A stretch of 64,000 bases of DNA from Neodiprion pinetum (GCF_021155775.2 NC_060234.1:13381871-13445870); one strand, 5' to 3'; shown: positions 32,170 through 45,096, numbered from the stretch's first letter. Notes: generated by a model from the sequence alone, not told the origin. Made by a program: numbers and translations.

Positions 32170-32518
32170 TCATCTAATATCGTGTTTGGTAATATTTTCA
32201 GTTTCCGAGACAACTCTATCTATAACATTTGAAGAAAATGTTAAATGTCGATTTTGACGTAAAATTTTTTCAGCACTAATACAAATAAAGTTTACATCGT
32301 CAGATGCAAAGTGCAAGCCTCCACGATTTTTTAGTTTAGTTAATTTGGAATTGCTGCTGTTATCAGTATTCCCTTCTATCACAGCAACGCACTGTTTACA
32401 ATGAATTTTATTCTTCAATCAAAATATTATAGAACCGTTAATATGTTTGACTACTTCATCGATATATTCTGTGGAACATCAACCTCCTTTTTTGGTATAA
32501 TCATGTTCACATAGAGTA
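32170..32518 (-). pseudogene. P-element/THAP9-like transposase, C-terminal fragment
   Basis: The frame contains EYIDEVVKHINGSIIF, a stop, then KIHCKQCVAVI, SKLTKLKNRGGLHFASDDV and FICISAEKILRQN. The sequence 'C..C...... .LT.LK.RGGL..PS.DV...C...E' is what I know from the C-terminal region of P-type/THAP9-like transposases. Two in-frame TGA codons (about 32488 and 32420) and the lack of any catalytic region make it a remnant. It lies inside the inverted-repeat element 31402-32680, which supports the link. Confidence 0.5.
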
Positions 32519-32754
32519 CGAAGCAGGTTATGTTTGTGTCAAGAACCTTCGGGACGCCAGCGCATGCGTGATTAGACAAAGACAACCAGACTCCTAGTTG
32601 CTCCCTCTCTTTCTATCGCGTGCTGGTTTTCACTTATGTGCGCTCCTGTGGCTCACGTACTCTATTCTTATATCTCTATGATTTCAATACTTTATTGGTT
32701 ATTGGTGAACCAAACTACTGATGTGAGTCTAACTGTAGCTGTGACCTCACAACA

Positions 32755-32930
32755 GGAGGCGGTAATGATAGCGATAATCGTCGCTAGAGAGTTACGGAAT
32801 CGCGCTACTGGCGTATCAGCCACGGCGGCAGCCCAACAACCGTATCCCCCTTCGAGTAATATAAGTTTTATGGGAACTGGGCCTTAGGGAATTTTTAGCG
32901 CTGTCAGCTAGTTTCAGAACGCACCCTAGG
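32755..32930. repeat. MITE-like repeat, copy 2
   Basis: Same orientation and order of blocks as 31182-31345 (GATAGCGATAATCGTCGCTAG, then TAGGGAATTTTTAGCGCT). The two copies flank the P-like element as direct repeats. Confidence 0.6.
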
Positions 32931-33533
32931 GCGTGCCGTGCATACCAGTAACCAGTACATCGCAATGAGTACACCATCTCTAGTGCCAGTATGTAATGAG
33001 CATAGAATATACATAACCGCACATAACACTCGATATTTCCACGTAGAAAGGTATTTGTTTACTAGTATTATTTGTACTTTGCATTAAAACGATAAACTTT
33101 TGTCGTTTTCACTTATATATTTTCCAATTTATAAATCATGAAAATAGTAATACATTGCATATGGTTATACGTTTGTATTTTGTTTTTTTTTTTACCCTGT
33201 TTGCTCTTTTTCGATCCGTTGCAGTGCCCTGCTGTCAATCTGACAGGATTTTATAGTGCCACATCAAGGTTCAGAATATGCGAAATTGCTACTTTTAGAA
33301 GTTGTTCGCATTATTCGAGTACAGTAGCTTCGATTTATCGTAATAAGTGGCGTTGTTTAGATGGCAGTCTCGTTTCATGAAATAATTTCACCAACAATAT
33401 TGATGAAATATGTGTGTGGCTGAAATACACAATATTCTTCAAATTCCTCACCACCATCCATGTTATGATTATAATTTGTTTTACCTGTCCAGCAAGAATC
33501 ACATCTGTACCTGACAACTAAGCAGAGGATAAA
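32931..33533. other. upstream/5' leader region of the SMIM14-type gene
   Basis: No ORF of note. TTGTTTTACCTGTCCAG at about 33475-33491 would be a good splice acceptor, making 33492-33533 the leader of the first coding exon. Confidence 0.35.
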
Positions 33534-33608
33534 ATGAGTGACGAAGGATTTGACATGTGCGAGTACATGTGGGACCCAAATGTTGTCATGCGCCGTCTTC
33601 TTTCAATT
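33534..33608 (+). CDS. SMIM14: SMIM14-type small membrane protein, coding exon 1
   Basis: 25 codons from ATG 33534: MSDEGFDMCEYMW, then MRRLLSI, then donor GTAAGC at 33609. The vertebrate SMIM14 N-terminus has the same layout (Gly-Phe-Asp-x-Cys-Glu, then Met-Arg-Arg-Leu). The full protein (exons at 33534, 45042, 52542 and 59687) is 107 aa against about 99 in mammals. It is a single-pass endoplasmic-reticulum membrane protein whose molecular role is poorly known. All exon phases agree (0, 1, 0), and all splice sites are GT-AG. The next exon is 11.4 kb away. Confidence 0.85.
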
Positions 33609-36600
33609 GTAAGCATGTCATGGTGCTAGTCTACTAATTCTAGAATCATATGTTTCAAGTTCCATTTCATAATCACATATTTGTAAAAAAGCTCATGAAT
33701 GTAATTTAAACTAGAGTTGTAGATAATGGGAAGCTGAGGCATTGTTTTTCGCTGCTTCCATCTCAATACTTATGCAATCAAAGGTGAACAGAATTTCAGC
33801 TACACCTGAAACGAATTCCTGAATTTCAAAGTAATAATTTAAAACACTACAGAGTAGCATTCTCAAAACAATGAATATGAAAGTAACATAGAAGAACGTT
33901 GCCATTCTTGTAATTAATTCCGTGATTAAAATTTAATTACATTCAACAGTCTATCAAATTGTGTTTCCATTTATTTTTAAAATGGTAACAGTGTTATACC
34001 ATACTTATCATGGTGTATGAAACTCAGAATAGATGATTTTGAATAGGCTTTATAGTATGTTTAGATGTGTAGCCACCCAGTTTCTCCACATTTATTTATT
34101 GGGCATCACTTACAAAAATGCCAATGGTCCTTATGTAATTTTCTAGAATTACTTTCATAGTTGTCTTATTTGCTTTGCTAAAAGTATATATTTTGTGGAA
34201 TTGATACTTATTCTTCAGAGGAGGTAAAAAGTATACCCAGTATTTAAATTTTTAATGCAAACATACATCAAAGTTCGAGTTTACAGTATTCACTTACAAT
34301 TAGTTGTATTAAACAGTTCAAACTATCATTGCAAATACATGTCCACTTGCAAGAAATGAAGCTACACTTCCAAAAACCAACCGAGGGGGAATTCCTTAAT
34401 CACATAAACTATTTTTTCCTATCGTTTCACCCTTTTGCTGCCTACAATCTTACAATTGAATAAGGTTGCGGATAATCCCCCCCCACCCCTCACCATCGGT
34501 CTCTATCATTTAATGAATAACCGATGTGTTACATTGTTTTCTAATTTTTTTTAATCTTGTATTTGCATAGGTTTAGAATTGAAATCATTTATTTCCTGCT
34601 GATGTTTAAAGTTGAAAAAATTAGCGTCAGGCAAGACTCCTAGAAATGGTTGAAAAAATGTCAAAAAAATTGAGTTTTTTAGTGATAAGTGATGTATTTC
34701 GCGTTACGATTACTAGTCCATGCTACTACAGGGTTTTATGTAAAATAAACTCTACTGTGAAAACGCATGGACAGGAGATGTCTCAAAGATTTTTTTTGCG
34801 GGCTATCATCAAAACATCTTTTGGTCTTGCTTTGTTATAACTGAAAATTTTTCTTTTTCAAGAATATTCAGTACTGCTAAACACAAATGGTAGCATGGAA
34901 TTTTGGATTATCTACTCTCTATCAATAAACTCGATTTTTTAGCTATTATTCATCCAGCTTTGATGGAGTTTTTAGCACGAGAATATTTGGAACTCGTTAG
35001 AATAATTTTTCTGAAAATATCGAAGGAAAATTATTTAACAAAATACGTCTGATACGTTGTAATATCTCTTCCTCACCCCTCATTTGTAGCTTCACATAAT
35101 TGGTGGACGCTTCGATTTGTAAGTGTATTTTTTATATCCAGTAAAAGATATGGCAAAAATTAACGAATGATTGGTTATCGCTCCTTCCGGGTTCGGGACT
35201 GTTCAGATCATGAGACAACAGCCTAAAGACACCAATGCAATATTTTTTCCGCAAATTCAAAACTGATTTTACCCTGTAAAATTACAAATGAAATACACAA
35301 CAAAATTGTGTCAACAACAAAATTTGAACCATCCAGGGCGAAGAAATCTGAGACAAACGTATAATAACGAAGTGTAGCATTCCGACAGTATATAACCGTA
35401 AAAACTTGAGATTAGCTATCCTTGTTGAACTGTGGTGCTCTCAGGTGGTCAGCATTAATATGAATAATTTATACATAATGCTAATCATTGAGTGATAAAA
35501 ACTTTGAAACATGTTGTTGGCATCCATTTCTACGGCGTTCAAATCCTCGCTATTATTATTTCATCTTCATTCAGATATCACGATTCTAACACATCTTCAA
35601 GTGTCTCGTAAATTACTACACTAACTTATTCATGCGTTTGTCAGAAAGGATTTGTCACTTTCTTAAAAATTCAAATCGCATACAACGAGAGTAATTTTCC
35701 GAAAAATTTTGCATTCTCAAGCATTGACAATTTACATTCATGTGTAGTTTGAATGGCGCAATTGACACAAAAAAGGATCTAGTAGCACACAACGAAAGAA
35801 AAATCCTTGCGGACAGATATGTCTCAAATCAAATTCTACAAGGACGCTTTTGGAATTCAAAGTTTTCTGATTTAAGTTATGTATTTAGCGATCTTGGATT
35901 CGTTTATTCGATTTTACATTACGAGAATAACCGGGAAGACGAGAAGTAGAGATGAATGAATGTGGGTATGATTAAAATATGAGTTTGATGTTTATTGTGA
36001 GGTGATTTGTGTGAAAACTGGAGATTAAGTGTACAGTTGATAAGAAGTAACTTGGAATGAATAGAACAAAGCATAAGTATGTGCCGAAAACAGATTGCGA
36101 GATCAGAATTCTGGGAATGCAAGGAGATAGTTGAATGTGCACAGAATATGCAAGACTTTGTTTAGTCTAATGAAATGCAGAGGCATCCAAACAAAGAAGA
36201 CGTAGGATAAGTTATGAGTACGAAGAGAGAATGAGCACGTCACAGTGACACGGGGGTACAGATGTAATTTTTAAAACAAACGTTCACCAAGAATCGAATG
36301 AAGAATCGAATTCTCGACAAAAGTGTTACGAGAATTTGTATTGTACGGTCAATAGTTTAGCTACTAATAAGACGTTTAAAAATGAAATCGATCAAAAAAC
36401 ATATGCCTTCAAACTGAGCTTTATAATTTTTGAACCGTTTGAGTAACGGATTTTGCTGAATTCGTAATTTTGTAGGATAGTGAATTATTTGTAAAATGCG
36501 GCTGAGTGGTAATAATTTAAAATAAGCCGTAAAAATAGTAATTTTTGTGGTACTTTTCATCACTTTACAAACCAATGGAATTATTACAAGTACCATTAAG

Positions 36601-37057
36601 TATGATCAAAATCGTTTGTCATTGACACTCCTTTTTTTCATGCAATGATTTCTTTTTTCTATAAAATTGTTCCGTATTCCATTATTTTATTACTATTAAA
36701 GGTTAAGTTGTGTAAATATTGGATTCTTTCATCGGAGGTCACTGCGGAAATATGTAGAAAATTGAAGTTTTTTTTTCGACAGAATCATTTATTCCAAAAA
36801 TGCGGGCCATGGTAAGTTTTCAACGCCGTCACTTGAATTTAGAGTTGTGTTATTTTAGATTTTTTGATAGAGCCGTTTCCGAGATCATCGCTAGAGTTTT
36901 TGGGACAAACACAGATCGATGTTCTTCTAAAACCCTATTTTTGGAATACTAAAACATCTGAAATTATAGAGTTTCATTGTAATTACAAAAAGTTATTTGC
37001 AACCAAAGCCAATACTTTTCTGATATGACCATAACCCATGAAAAGTAAAAATAATTC
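33609..37057. other. intron 1 of the SMIM14-type gene, first part
   Basis: AT-rich sequence with no recognised element or ORF with motifs. Confidence 0.5.
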
Positions 37058-37310
37058 GCATCAAAAACATTTGAAACGTATAAACAGCCGCCAAATACCA
37101 AAATTACCTCATAATGAAAAACTTATCGACAATTTTTGCCGTCAAATCAGGAAAAATGGCAAGCACGACTTTCCCGCACGTATAAGTCATTTGTTTTATG
37201 TCATTGGCATTTTTCTGATTTAACGGCAAAAATTATCGATAAATTTTTCATTATCAGGTAATTTTGGTACTTGGCGGCTGTTTTTACGTTTCAGATGTTT
37301 TTGATACGGA
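37058..37310. repeat. foldback MITE
   Basis: Left arm has CAGCCGCCAAATACCAAAAT and CATAATGAAAAACTTATCGA; right arm holds their inverses. Arms about 105 bp, spacer about 40 bp. Confidence 0.8.
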
Positions 37311-38329
37311 TTTCACTACTTTTTGCAAGTATACGACAACAATAATACTATATTGTACGAACCAAGCATTTGTGATAAACACAATCCTTCTGTCAGTTAA
37401 CATACGACATGCGGTGTTTACAGTTGATAATGTTAAGCACTACAATAACTCACTAGGAAATAAAATCAGATTGACGTACCACTTGCATTTATATGAATAG
37501 AAATGACATAGTTTGCTTGTAATTAATAAAAAGTTGGGAAACGGAATTGTGTTGGCGGTGGTGTAAGTAATTAAAGATATTTGGCACAGTTTGAATTATT
37601 TGAAACTGAATGATATAATGTAGCCATCCGGATATGTATATTCGAGCTGATCGATTGCGATTTTTTTTAGTACTATTTAATAATTCGAACAGTGTAGAAA
37701 TCAATAGTGTTATAGTACAGATTTCAATTAGATTCATTATTAGTCCAGGTCAGATGGACGAGGTCTCTGTCCTATGAGTTTCGATGAAAAATATTTACTC
37801 GTTCGCGAAATATGATACCCTGATTTCGGGCAGAAGTTTCTCCGGGTAAATGATTCTCAGCTACTGCTCCTCGGCCTACGGGTACTTAGTATTGGTGGCG
37901 ATCCGCAGCCGCGAATCTTGATGACATCTTCCTCATATTATTCAAGTGGCTAAACTTCAAATTCAAAACACAACCTTTCAAAATTGGATCTAAGGGAAAT
38001 TGTTCCGTGAGAATTTTTTTTGTTGTGTACCAGGTTTTCAGGTACGAGCAAAAAGAAACGTTGCTGCCGAACAAACTACCATCATTCTCATGTCGACCAC
38101 CCTTTTAAGTTCGGAATTGATTGACAGACCCATATTAGGTTAATGAAAAGATAAGCACCAAGATTTAAGCATTATTTCATGAAAAGTAAGTTATCTATAA
38201 CAAAAATTTGCAATAACGATAAACTAAATGAGGGACTAAGAATACAAGTGGTGTCAGTCAGTTTGACCTCATTTTTTAGAACAACGGAATGTACATCCGA
38301 GATTCATTAGGGTCCAAAATCTTTACGCT
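37311..38329. other. intron 1, noncoding
   Basis: Nothing recognised. Confidence 0.5.
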
Positions 38330-38787
38330 TGTTACGTCCGTGGATGTCATTTATTCCCGAGCGGGAAGGAATAAACCGGTTCGGCTTCGCTTTTACGTCC
38401 GGGGAGAACCAGAAGTTGGATAAGGGTTGAACAAGCGTTTGGATGTTTGAGATATCAGCTATATATTTGTTTGAAGAATTTGTGGAATGGTTTAAACGGG
38501 GTGCGTAGTTCACAATATCGGTAGGAAAAGTTATACGTGAGGTTTTTGAGTGTTGAAATAGACTTGATCGTGTCGAACGTTGGAATCGGAATGATACGGA
38601 GGTAAAGAGCAGGAGTAGAAGAAGGTGCACAAATTCAGAATCGTGGGGAATAAAATTAGCAGAGTTGGCAACAAGCGAGTGGCGTGAGAAAGAATGGAAA
38701 TAGGAGGACTGAGATGATAAGGTTACTTGTAAGGATCGTGGGAGTGTGACGAGATGAGGGAGACGTGGCGATACGCCGGACGTAACA
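38330..38787. repeat. solo-LTR-like unit
   Basis: 458 bp with TG...CA ends embedded in a short inverted repeat (TGTTACGTCCG...CGGACGTAACA), as in Gypsy-type LTRs. No internal coding region or second copy, and no clear target duplication, so a TIR transposon is an alternative. A long minus-strand frame crosses it but has no motif. Confidence 0.45.
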
Positions 38788-39477
38788 CTAATTATAATTC
38801 TCATTTTCTATAATTATTGAAATTGAATCCTCCAAAAAATATTTTTAATAAACTTAAAAACATTTGCAAAAAAAAAAAAAAAAATTATAATAATATACAA
38901 ATCAAAATCAAACTTTACCTCAAAGTTCTTCATTCAAAATTCAGGTCCAAATTTCTTTGTCCTAAACAATTAGGTAAAAGTGACCACCATTTGGATTTTC
39001 AATCCCTCAAATGTTTGAGTTTTCATAAAAGTAAATGAGATAATCCAACGAAGATCAACAAAAAAATTAACTTTATTTTACCGAATGGTTCCTGTTATAT
39101 TTTAAGTGAACATGACACATTTGCTACAACGTATGAATAACATGAAGTAATACAAAAATCATGCATATTACCCATAAATTGATAATAATTTAATATTTCA
39201 CTTCTTCAGTAATACATCAAAGACATTTTACAATCTCCAACTTTTTCAAACCTTATTCACGGAACATTTTTTAATGTCATTAATTTTTTATTGGAATGGT
39301 ACGACCGAAACGTCATAAAGCCAGGTCAGCTTCTCCTTGAAGATAATGTTTAGTAGTTCTCTCAATCTGGGAATAATTTTTCGTCTCAAACTACTTTGTT
39401 GCCAACTGCAAAACAAGCTGAACGGCCTCACTTAAATTACGTAACGCATTCAGGATCACTTTTTTACCCCTACCCAC
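38788..39477. other. intron 1, noncoding
   Basis: AT-rich with an A-tract at 38870-38884; nothing recognised. Confidence 0.5.
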
Positions 39478-39877
39478 CAATGAAAAAAGCAATACCGACC
39501 ATTGCAAAAGGCACTAATCGCGTATTTTTGATCATTCCTTTCATATCGCGTTAGAATTTCTTTGGTAACCAAAATGGCGGCTCCAATATGGCGCCTCAAA
39601 GTTATGATCTTTCATTTTCTTGCTCAAATCTTGGTTATTTCACTGTGAATAACGATAGAAGATATGATATTTTTGTATTTGTCGTTTTTTTCGTTCTTTT
39701 TGTTGTATTTTTCGTTTCTTTTGTTGATTCACATTTGTTAATGTCGCGTTCTTTAGCCGTCAATAAATATTTTGCCGCCATTTTGTTTATTAAAAAAATT
39801 CCAAAGCGATATGAAAGGGATGATCAAAAATATGCGAATAGTGCCTTTTAGAATGGTCGGTATTGCTTTTTTCATTG
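39478..39877. repeat. foldback MITE
   Basis: CAATGAAAAAAGCAATACCG at the left end and its inverse at the right end; the arms continue about 100 bp (GATCATTCCTTTCATATCGC and ATATGAAAGGGATGATCAAA). Total about 400 bp, no ORF. Confidence 0.8.
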
Positions 39878-40890
39878 TCAAAGTATACGATTTTTGCGAA
39901 AAAACATGGAAAAAATCGGCTCTTTTTTCGAAAAAATGGTCACAACTTTTTTCCAAAAAATCGTAGGTTGATTTTGACCATGCCATTCGAAAGAAGAGAT
40001 CAAAAGCTATCGACTTGTTTTTTTTTTTTTTTTTTCAAGCGACGTTTTGATCAAAAGTTACATCGCCGAAACTCGTGTACAAATTTTGGACATTTGGGAC
40101 GAAATGGGTTAAGTCGTAATACAATTGTGATCGGTTATTACTTTTTTTACAATTACAAACTACTATTGTAAATTATAATTCATTCCTTTTCAGTTACAAA
40201 ATACAATTGTTATTTTTAACTTGTCATAAATTAATTACAAATTTGCCCTACGTTGGTTGTGACAGGTGGGGGAAGATATAATAGAAAATGTGGAAAGAGG
40301 AACAGAGAAATAATACATAATAATAATAACGATAGCAGAAGTATGAAGATAATCAGAGTAATGGAATAGTGGAGGTGGGATGCAATGATAGATGTAATGA
40401 AAATAAGGAGAATAATTTCCATGGTGATTGCGATGACGCTCAATTCGTAGGTTACGCTCCGATGGTGATTGGCGAAGAACGTAGCGTCCGTGAAGGGGAG
40501 GGGGCAAGGAAAGAGAAGAATATTTTTACGTATTTAGTTGCCACAAACGGCAGTGACGTTCTTGTCTATGCGTGTCGCAACACAATAGCTATTGCTCAAC
40601 AATTGCAATTACATTTAGAAGTCTAAATATATTTTACTATTATACATATTTTATTGCGTACATATTTTTCTACATATTTTATTACAGCTTGATGCTGAAT
40701 ATAACTGAGGTAAAAAAAATTTCAGGAGTCTTATGAACCAAAAATCCATACTTTCATTCCTTTTATCACATACATAGTAGTATCTTCAGAATAGATTATC
40801 AAACTATTATATTGGTAAACATCACTTCAAGACTACGCAGTAAGAAATATTTGAATCATAAACGAAAGCTTAGATATCGATACTTCCTTT
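39878..40890. other. intron 1, noncoding
   Basis: Contains a T tract at about 40019-40035 and short ATTACAA-rich sequence; nothing recognised. Confidence 0.45.
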
Positions 40891-41650
40891 AAGGAAGGGG
40901 GGGGGGGGGGGGGGGGTAGGGTTAATTCGGTCAAAAAATGGCACATTTTTATGAATTTTTATTGAAGAAAGAATTAATATAAATAATGTTATCCCAGTGG
41001 GGTATTGTCAAGTCACATTTGGAGTATACTCTGTGAAATTTTCGTGAAAAAATATAAAGATTTGAGCCAGTGGCAGCAACTCTTGTCAGGCGCCTCGGAA
41101 AAAAAGCCTTTTGCGGTGGACATCAGAACTCAAGACTGGATCATGTAAAACACAAAAACCAAAGCGATTCTTTTAGTTTATAAGTTTATCTAGGTAACCC
41201 TATCGAGAAAATTTTTTTTTTTTTTCATTTTTGGATTTATGGTGGCATTCTAAAGTCAAAAACCCGATTTTCGACCAAAATAACCAACATTTGAGCCCCC
41301 ATAAAAAATACTTGAAATTAAAAATAAAAAAAAAAAAAAAAACTCGACAGAGTTACCTCGCTAAATATGTGTAGAAAAATTGTGTAAAAAATCAAATCGA
41401 TCGGTTCAGTAGATTTTGAGTGACAGTGTCCACTGACTTTTAAACAGCAAGTTGTGGGACAATCGATTTATCCTGCCGCGCAAGTGCTGAAAATTCCATT
41501 TGAGGCACTCATACTAAAAATGCTGTACTACCGTCAAATTTTCTCGGATCGACTTGAAATTTTCTCAGAACATTCCTGAAATATGGTACTTTCACGTAAA
41601 AAATTTTCAAAAAATTGAAAAAAAAAATTAAATACCCTACCCCCCCCCTT
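40891..41650. repeat. MITE-like unit bounded by G20 and C9 tracts
   Basis: A run of 20 G (40897-40916) followed by TAGGGT at the left, and CCCTA followed by 9 C at the right (41640-41648). The ends are inverted copies of each other over about 15 bp. The interior is A/T-rich without an ORF. Confidence 0.5.
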
Positions 41651-43669
41651 AAATCAGTTCAAAATGGTTAAAAGTCTGTTACATTCATCGGATTTAGCTT
41701 CACTTTACGATACCTCATGTTAATCAGAAGACTATTCACTACAAAGTCTCTGGATAAATTTTCTTTTTTGTCACTACGCGCCATCGTTAAATATTCTATT
41801 TGATAACATTGCATGGATATTGATTAGGGATGACAAATAGCAATATTGAATTGACTAGTGGAAAAAACCTCGTAGCAGGAACTCTAGATGATAGTCTTCT
41901 GAATAAAATAAGCCATCGTTCAGTGAAATCGAACAGATCTACGCGATTTCTCATAGTTTCGGAACCATTCAAAATAAAATATCAGAATTATCTATATCTA
42001 AGCTTTTGGTTATGATTTCTTAACATAGCTTACAAATACATTAATTTTACTATCCTTCGATTCGCAATTACTTGATAGTAAAATTAATAAATACCACCTA
42101 CATTTGACTTACCAATCTTTTTCATTCGAATTCATTATTAAAAATCTCGACTTATGGTCGGTATAATATGGTGATATTCTTACTTCTGTCAATTCTTTTG
42201 TTGCTTTCACATTGCACTAACGATCTATACATTTTTTCGTCTGCCAATGCTATCCTCATCACAGGGAACGATCTGAATCGTTGGAATTACAAAGTCATTG
42301 TAGAACCAGTGAGTATCAATTATTTTAAACCATCAGATATTCTGGTAACAACGAAGAATCACATTTTTCTATGAAAGGCGGAGATTATTTACTGTCAGTA
42401 ACCGTGATAGCCGGTGATGAGCGTTATGAGTGTTAGCTATTTCTTGTTTGGCTAAAATAAGGTTTTTCCCTTTTATCACCAGTTATGAACAGTTACTTGA
42501 TAGGTATTTGGGGTAAAATTTGGAAGGAAGCACTGTTTTATGTGTTACATGAAATGAATGAAACAAAAACAGACAATTACTCGTACAGTTTGATTCAAAC
42601 TTCAGTTTCATCATATCTCCAAGATATTTAAGAATCATATCAAAATTAACATTTTCTGTTAGTTGAATACTTACAAATAATCTATATTATAGTCCGCGTG
42701 GGTTATATCAAACTACACGGGAGATGTAGGGGCAATGATTGTGATATATGCAAGAGGTGGGCCACTCGGAAAAAAGTGACACAGTGATTGCAAGATTACA
42801 GAGACTAGGTAAAATTTTGTATGGTTGCAAAAGATTTCCCCTGTAAAATATGAAAATTTGATCACACATGACTACGGGAAAATTTCACAACTATCCCGAT
42901 TACAAAAAAAAAAAATCAATCATTTTTAATCATCTGTAACCATCAGTGATTTTGTTTTTTGACAAGTTAAATAACGCATACCAAAGTATGTTGCATACAC
43001 GTTTTGCGTACGCATGACGCAGAGTATCTACATGCCATCTGACGAGCAACGAATAAAACTATCTTACTGGAGCGGTTTTAATATTTAATATTACTAAGGT
43101 TTTGAAGATGTCATGATTACTCTCACCAAAATGACTACGATATGATTACAAATGATTATAATTGAAAGAACGACTGTTTGAGTGCACATGTGTTTATGAT
43201 TACAAAGTGATTACAGTGATTGCAAAATGACTGCAATAAGAGGTGACACAATGACACACAATGACTGCTTTAGTGGCTAACTCCTTCGATATACTACGGA
43301 TCCCCCACTCTAAGGCAGGCAGTCACCGAAGCCCCATGTAGCTATTTTGATAGTGGGGATAGCGAAACACCTAGCGCGCGCGAGAAAGAAAACATCAGTT
43401 GGCTAGTAATGGGGGAAGCACTCGCGAGAAGAGTTACGGAGTGTGATAGAACTTGTGGCGATATAACCCGCACGTACTGTACAAATTTAATACATCTTAG
43501 AAGGCATAATTCAACTGTCTTAGCATTGCATCGTACTATGTCGGCTATATATAATTTAAATGGCTGAAGAGAAAAATTAGCTGTCGCAGAATCAATTTCC
43601 GCATGTTTACTTATAGTTTGAAATAACAGAAGTACCCGGAAAAAAATTTCCCTATTTTAATTTCGAATA
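41651..43669. other. intron 1, noncoding
   Basis: No gene or clear element. Short GATTACA/ATGACTAC-like words recur between 42735 and 43270 without a fixed period. Confidence 0.45.
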
Positions 43670-43800
43670 CAGGTGATGAGAGAAATTAATGACATTGTAG
43701 TCAGAATGGTTAGGTGGCTATTGGAGTAAGGCTCTGGCAAAGCATCCCTAGATACCGGGTTCGATTTCTGGCTCCGTCGTTAATTTTTCAAGTCACCTGA
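43670..43800 (+). repeat. tRNA-derived SINE-like copy
   Basis: TTCGAATACAGGTGATGAGA leader, degenerate A box (GGTTAGGTGGCTATTGG) and B box GGGTTCGATTTCTGG, ending CTCCGTCGTT. The most diverged of three copies (the others at 49502-49581 and 49851-49931). Confidence 0.6.
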
Positions 43801-43882
43801 AATATTTGAATTTGCAATTTCTATTTTAATTTCATAAAATTATGTAAATTAATATAACATTTGACATGGTTATATGTACATA

Positions 43883-44236
43883 CACTTGGGGACAATGAAT
43901 CTGAGACGGCTAATCTTTTACACCAGACAGTTATGTTGGCAACACAGAGAAACCTACAGCGCTATAGTGGGCCGAGCGCAAAACAAACTCAATCTCAATA
44001 AACATAATATAACCCATGGCCGTCGAATCTAACCTTACAATACCGCGGGGATAATGACTTGTTGCCGTGTAAATCCAATTAGGAGGTTAAGTTCGACGGT
44101 CATGGGTTATGTTATGTTTATTGAGATTGAGTTTGTTTCGCACTCAGCCGACTATGGCGCTGTAGGTTTCTCCGTGTTGCCAACATAACTGTCTGGTGTA
44201 AAAAATTAGTCGTCTCAGATTCATTGTCCCCAAGCG
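43883..44236. repeat. Tc1/mariner-type foldback MITE
   Basis: Flanked by TA on both sides. Ends CACTTGGGGACAATGAATCT and its inverse; arms of about 145 bp share CAGACAGTTATGTTGGCAAC and CATAACCCATG blocks; spacer about 55 bp. No ORF. Confidence 0.8.
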
Positions 44237-44249
44237 TATCTGATACTTT

Positions 44250-44380
44250 GGCCGTGTCCGAAAATTGACTGACAGTACTGTCATTAATCTTTTATCTCTT
44301 TTGCGCTGCCGAGTTCATGGACAGCTCTGTCTCTGTCCTAGGGAATTTTTAGTACTGACAGTCAATTTACGAACACGGCC
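44250..44380. repeat. 131-bp MITE
   Basis: Starts GGCCGTGTCCGAAAATTGAC and ends GTCAATTTACGAACACGGCC, an almost perfect inverted pair. The inner part is shared with the repeats at 31182-31345 and 32755-32930. Confidence 0.8.
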
Positions 44381-45041
44381 CTTGAGAGCATCGATAATTA
44401 TTTTAAATTCTGTATAATCATCTAAAATGATATAGTAGATTAGATATAATAAAACTATATATACTTATGTATATATAATTGTCATATATAATTATAACTA
44501 TATAAAAAAATTTCCAGGTATGGTCAGTACTCTGTAATTAATTTGTGGTCATTTTAATTCCGAAGTTTGAAATTTCAGCTTTCCGCTAAAAAAATTTACG
44601 CGGAAAACAAAACAAAAAATCAAGTCGCGTGAATGCGCATTTAACTTCAACGTCTAAAACAAATTTACATACTCTGGATAAAAATTATTTTTAATTGTCA
44701 TTTTCAACAGTCAAAGTAACTGTGTAATTATTTATTTGGTAAGAGAAGTATTCCACTCGAGTTGAGTAATTATTCTCTTATTGGTAAGAGTAGGCAAATA
44801 CGAGTTCACTTGATCCGAATACAATTGTTTCTACTGCATCGTATCAATCATCTGTGGTCAACTGTACTCTACGTACAAATTTCTGGGTATTATTGTGAAG
44901 TTCACACTTGTGATTTTCGACACTCGTGTGTGTTGTCTCGTGTTTGAAAATAGTTTGAGGAATTATACGCATGTTTATGATGCCTTCTGTACGAACATTG
45001 ACCGAATATAAAATAATATTTTGATGTGATTGGAATTTTAG
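44381..45041. other. end of intron 1
   Basis: Noncoding. It ends in the acceptor TGGAATTTTAG at 45041. Confidence 0.6.
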
Positions 45042-45096
45042 TTACGGCAAAGACAGGCGTACTGCACTGACAACGAGTGTCTTAATGACGGTGCAC
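45042..45096 (+). CDS. SMIM14: SMIM14-type protein, coding exon 2
   Basis: Acceptor AG at 45040-45041, donor GTATGT at 45097. It codes LRQRQAYCTDNECLNDGA plus one base. Mammalian SMIM14 has LRQSQSYCTDTEC at this position, and this conserved Cys-containing block is the strongest evidence for identity. The last base joins the first two of exon 3 to give Leu before PGPG. Confidence 0.88.

Larger units (their letters stand above)
31402..32680. mobile_element. inverted-repeat transposon with P-element/THAP9-like fragment
   Basis: CATAGAGATATAAGAATAGAG and the downstream block CAGCACGCAATAGAAAGAGA...GTCTTTGTCTAATCAC (left arm, ending about 32010) recur inverted at 32560-32680. The interior carries a minus-strand transposase remnant. 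The left arm is split by a younger 495-bp MITE. The right arm's uninterrupted version shows the empty site. Confidence 0.6.

Noticed and set aside
38307..38804. 165-codon minus-strand frame
   Set aside because: No domain, Ser/Leu-rich low-complexity translation, and it coincides almost exactly with the LTR-like unit.
42735..43270. Recurring GATTACA/ATGACT words suggesting a tandem repeat
   Set aside because: No fixed period or unit could be established.
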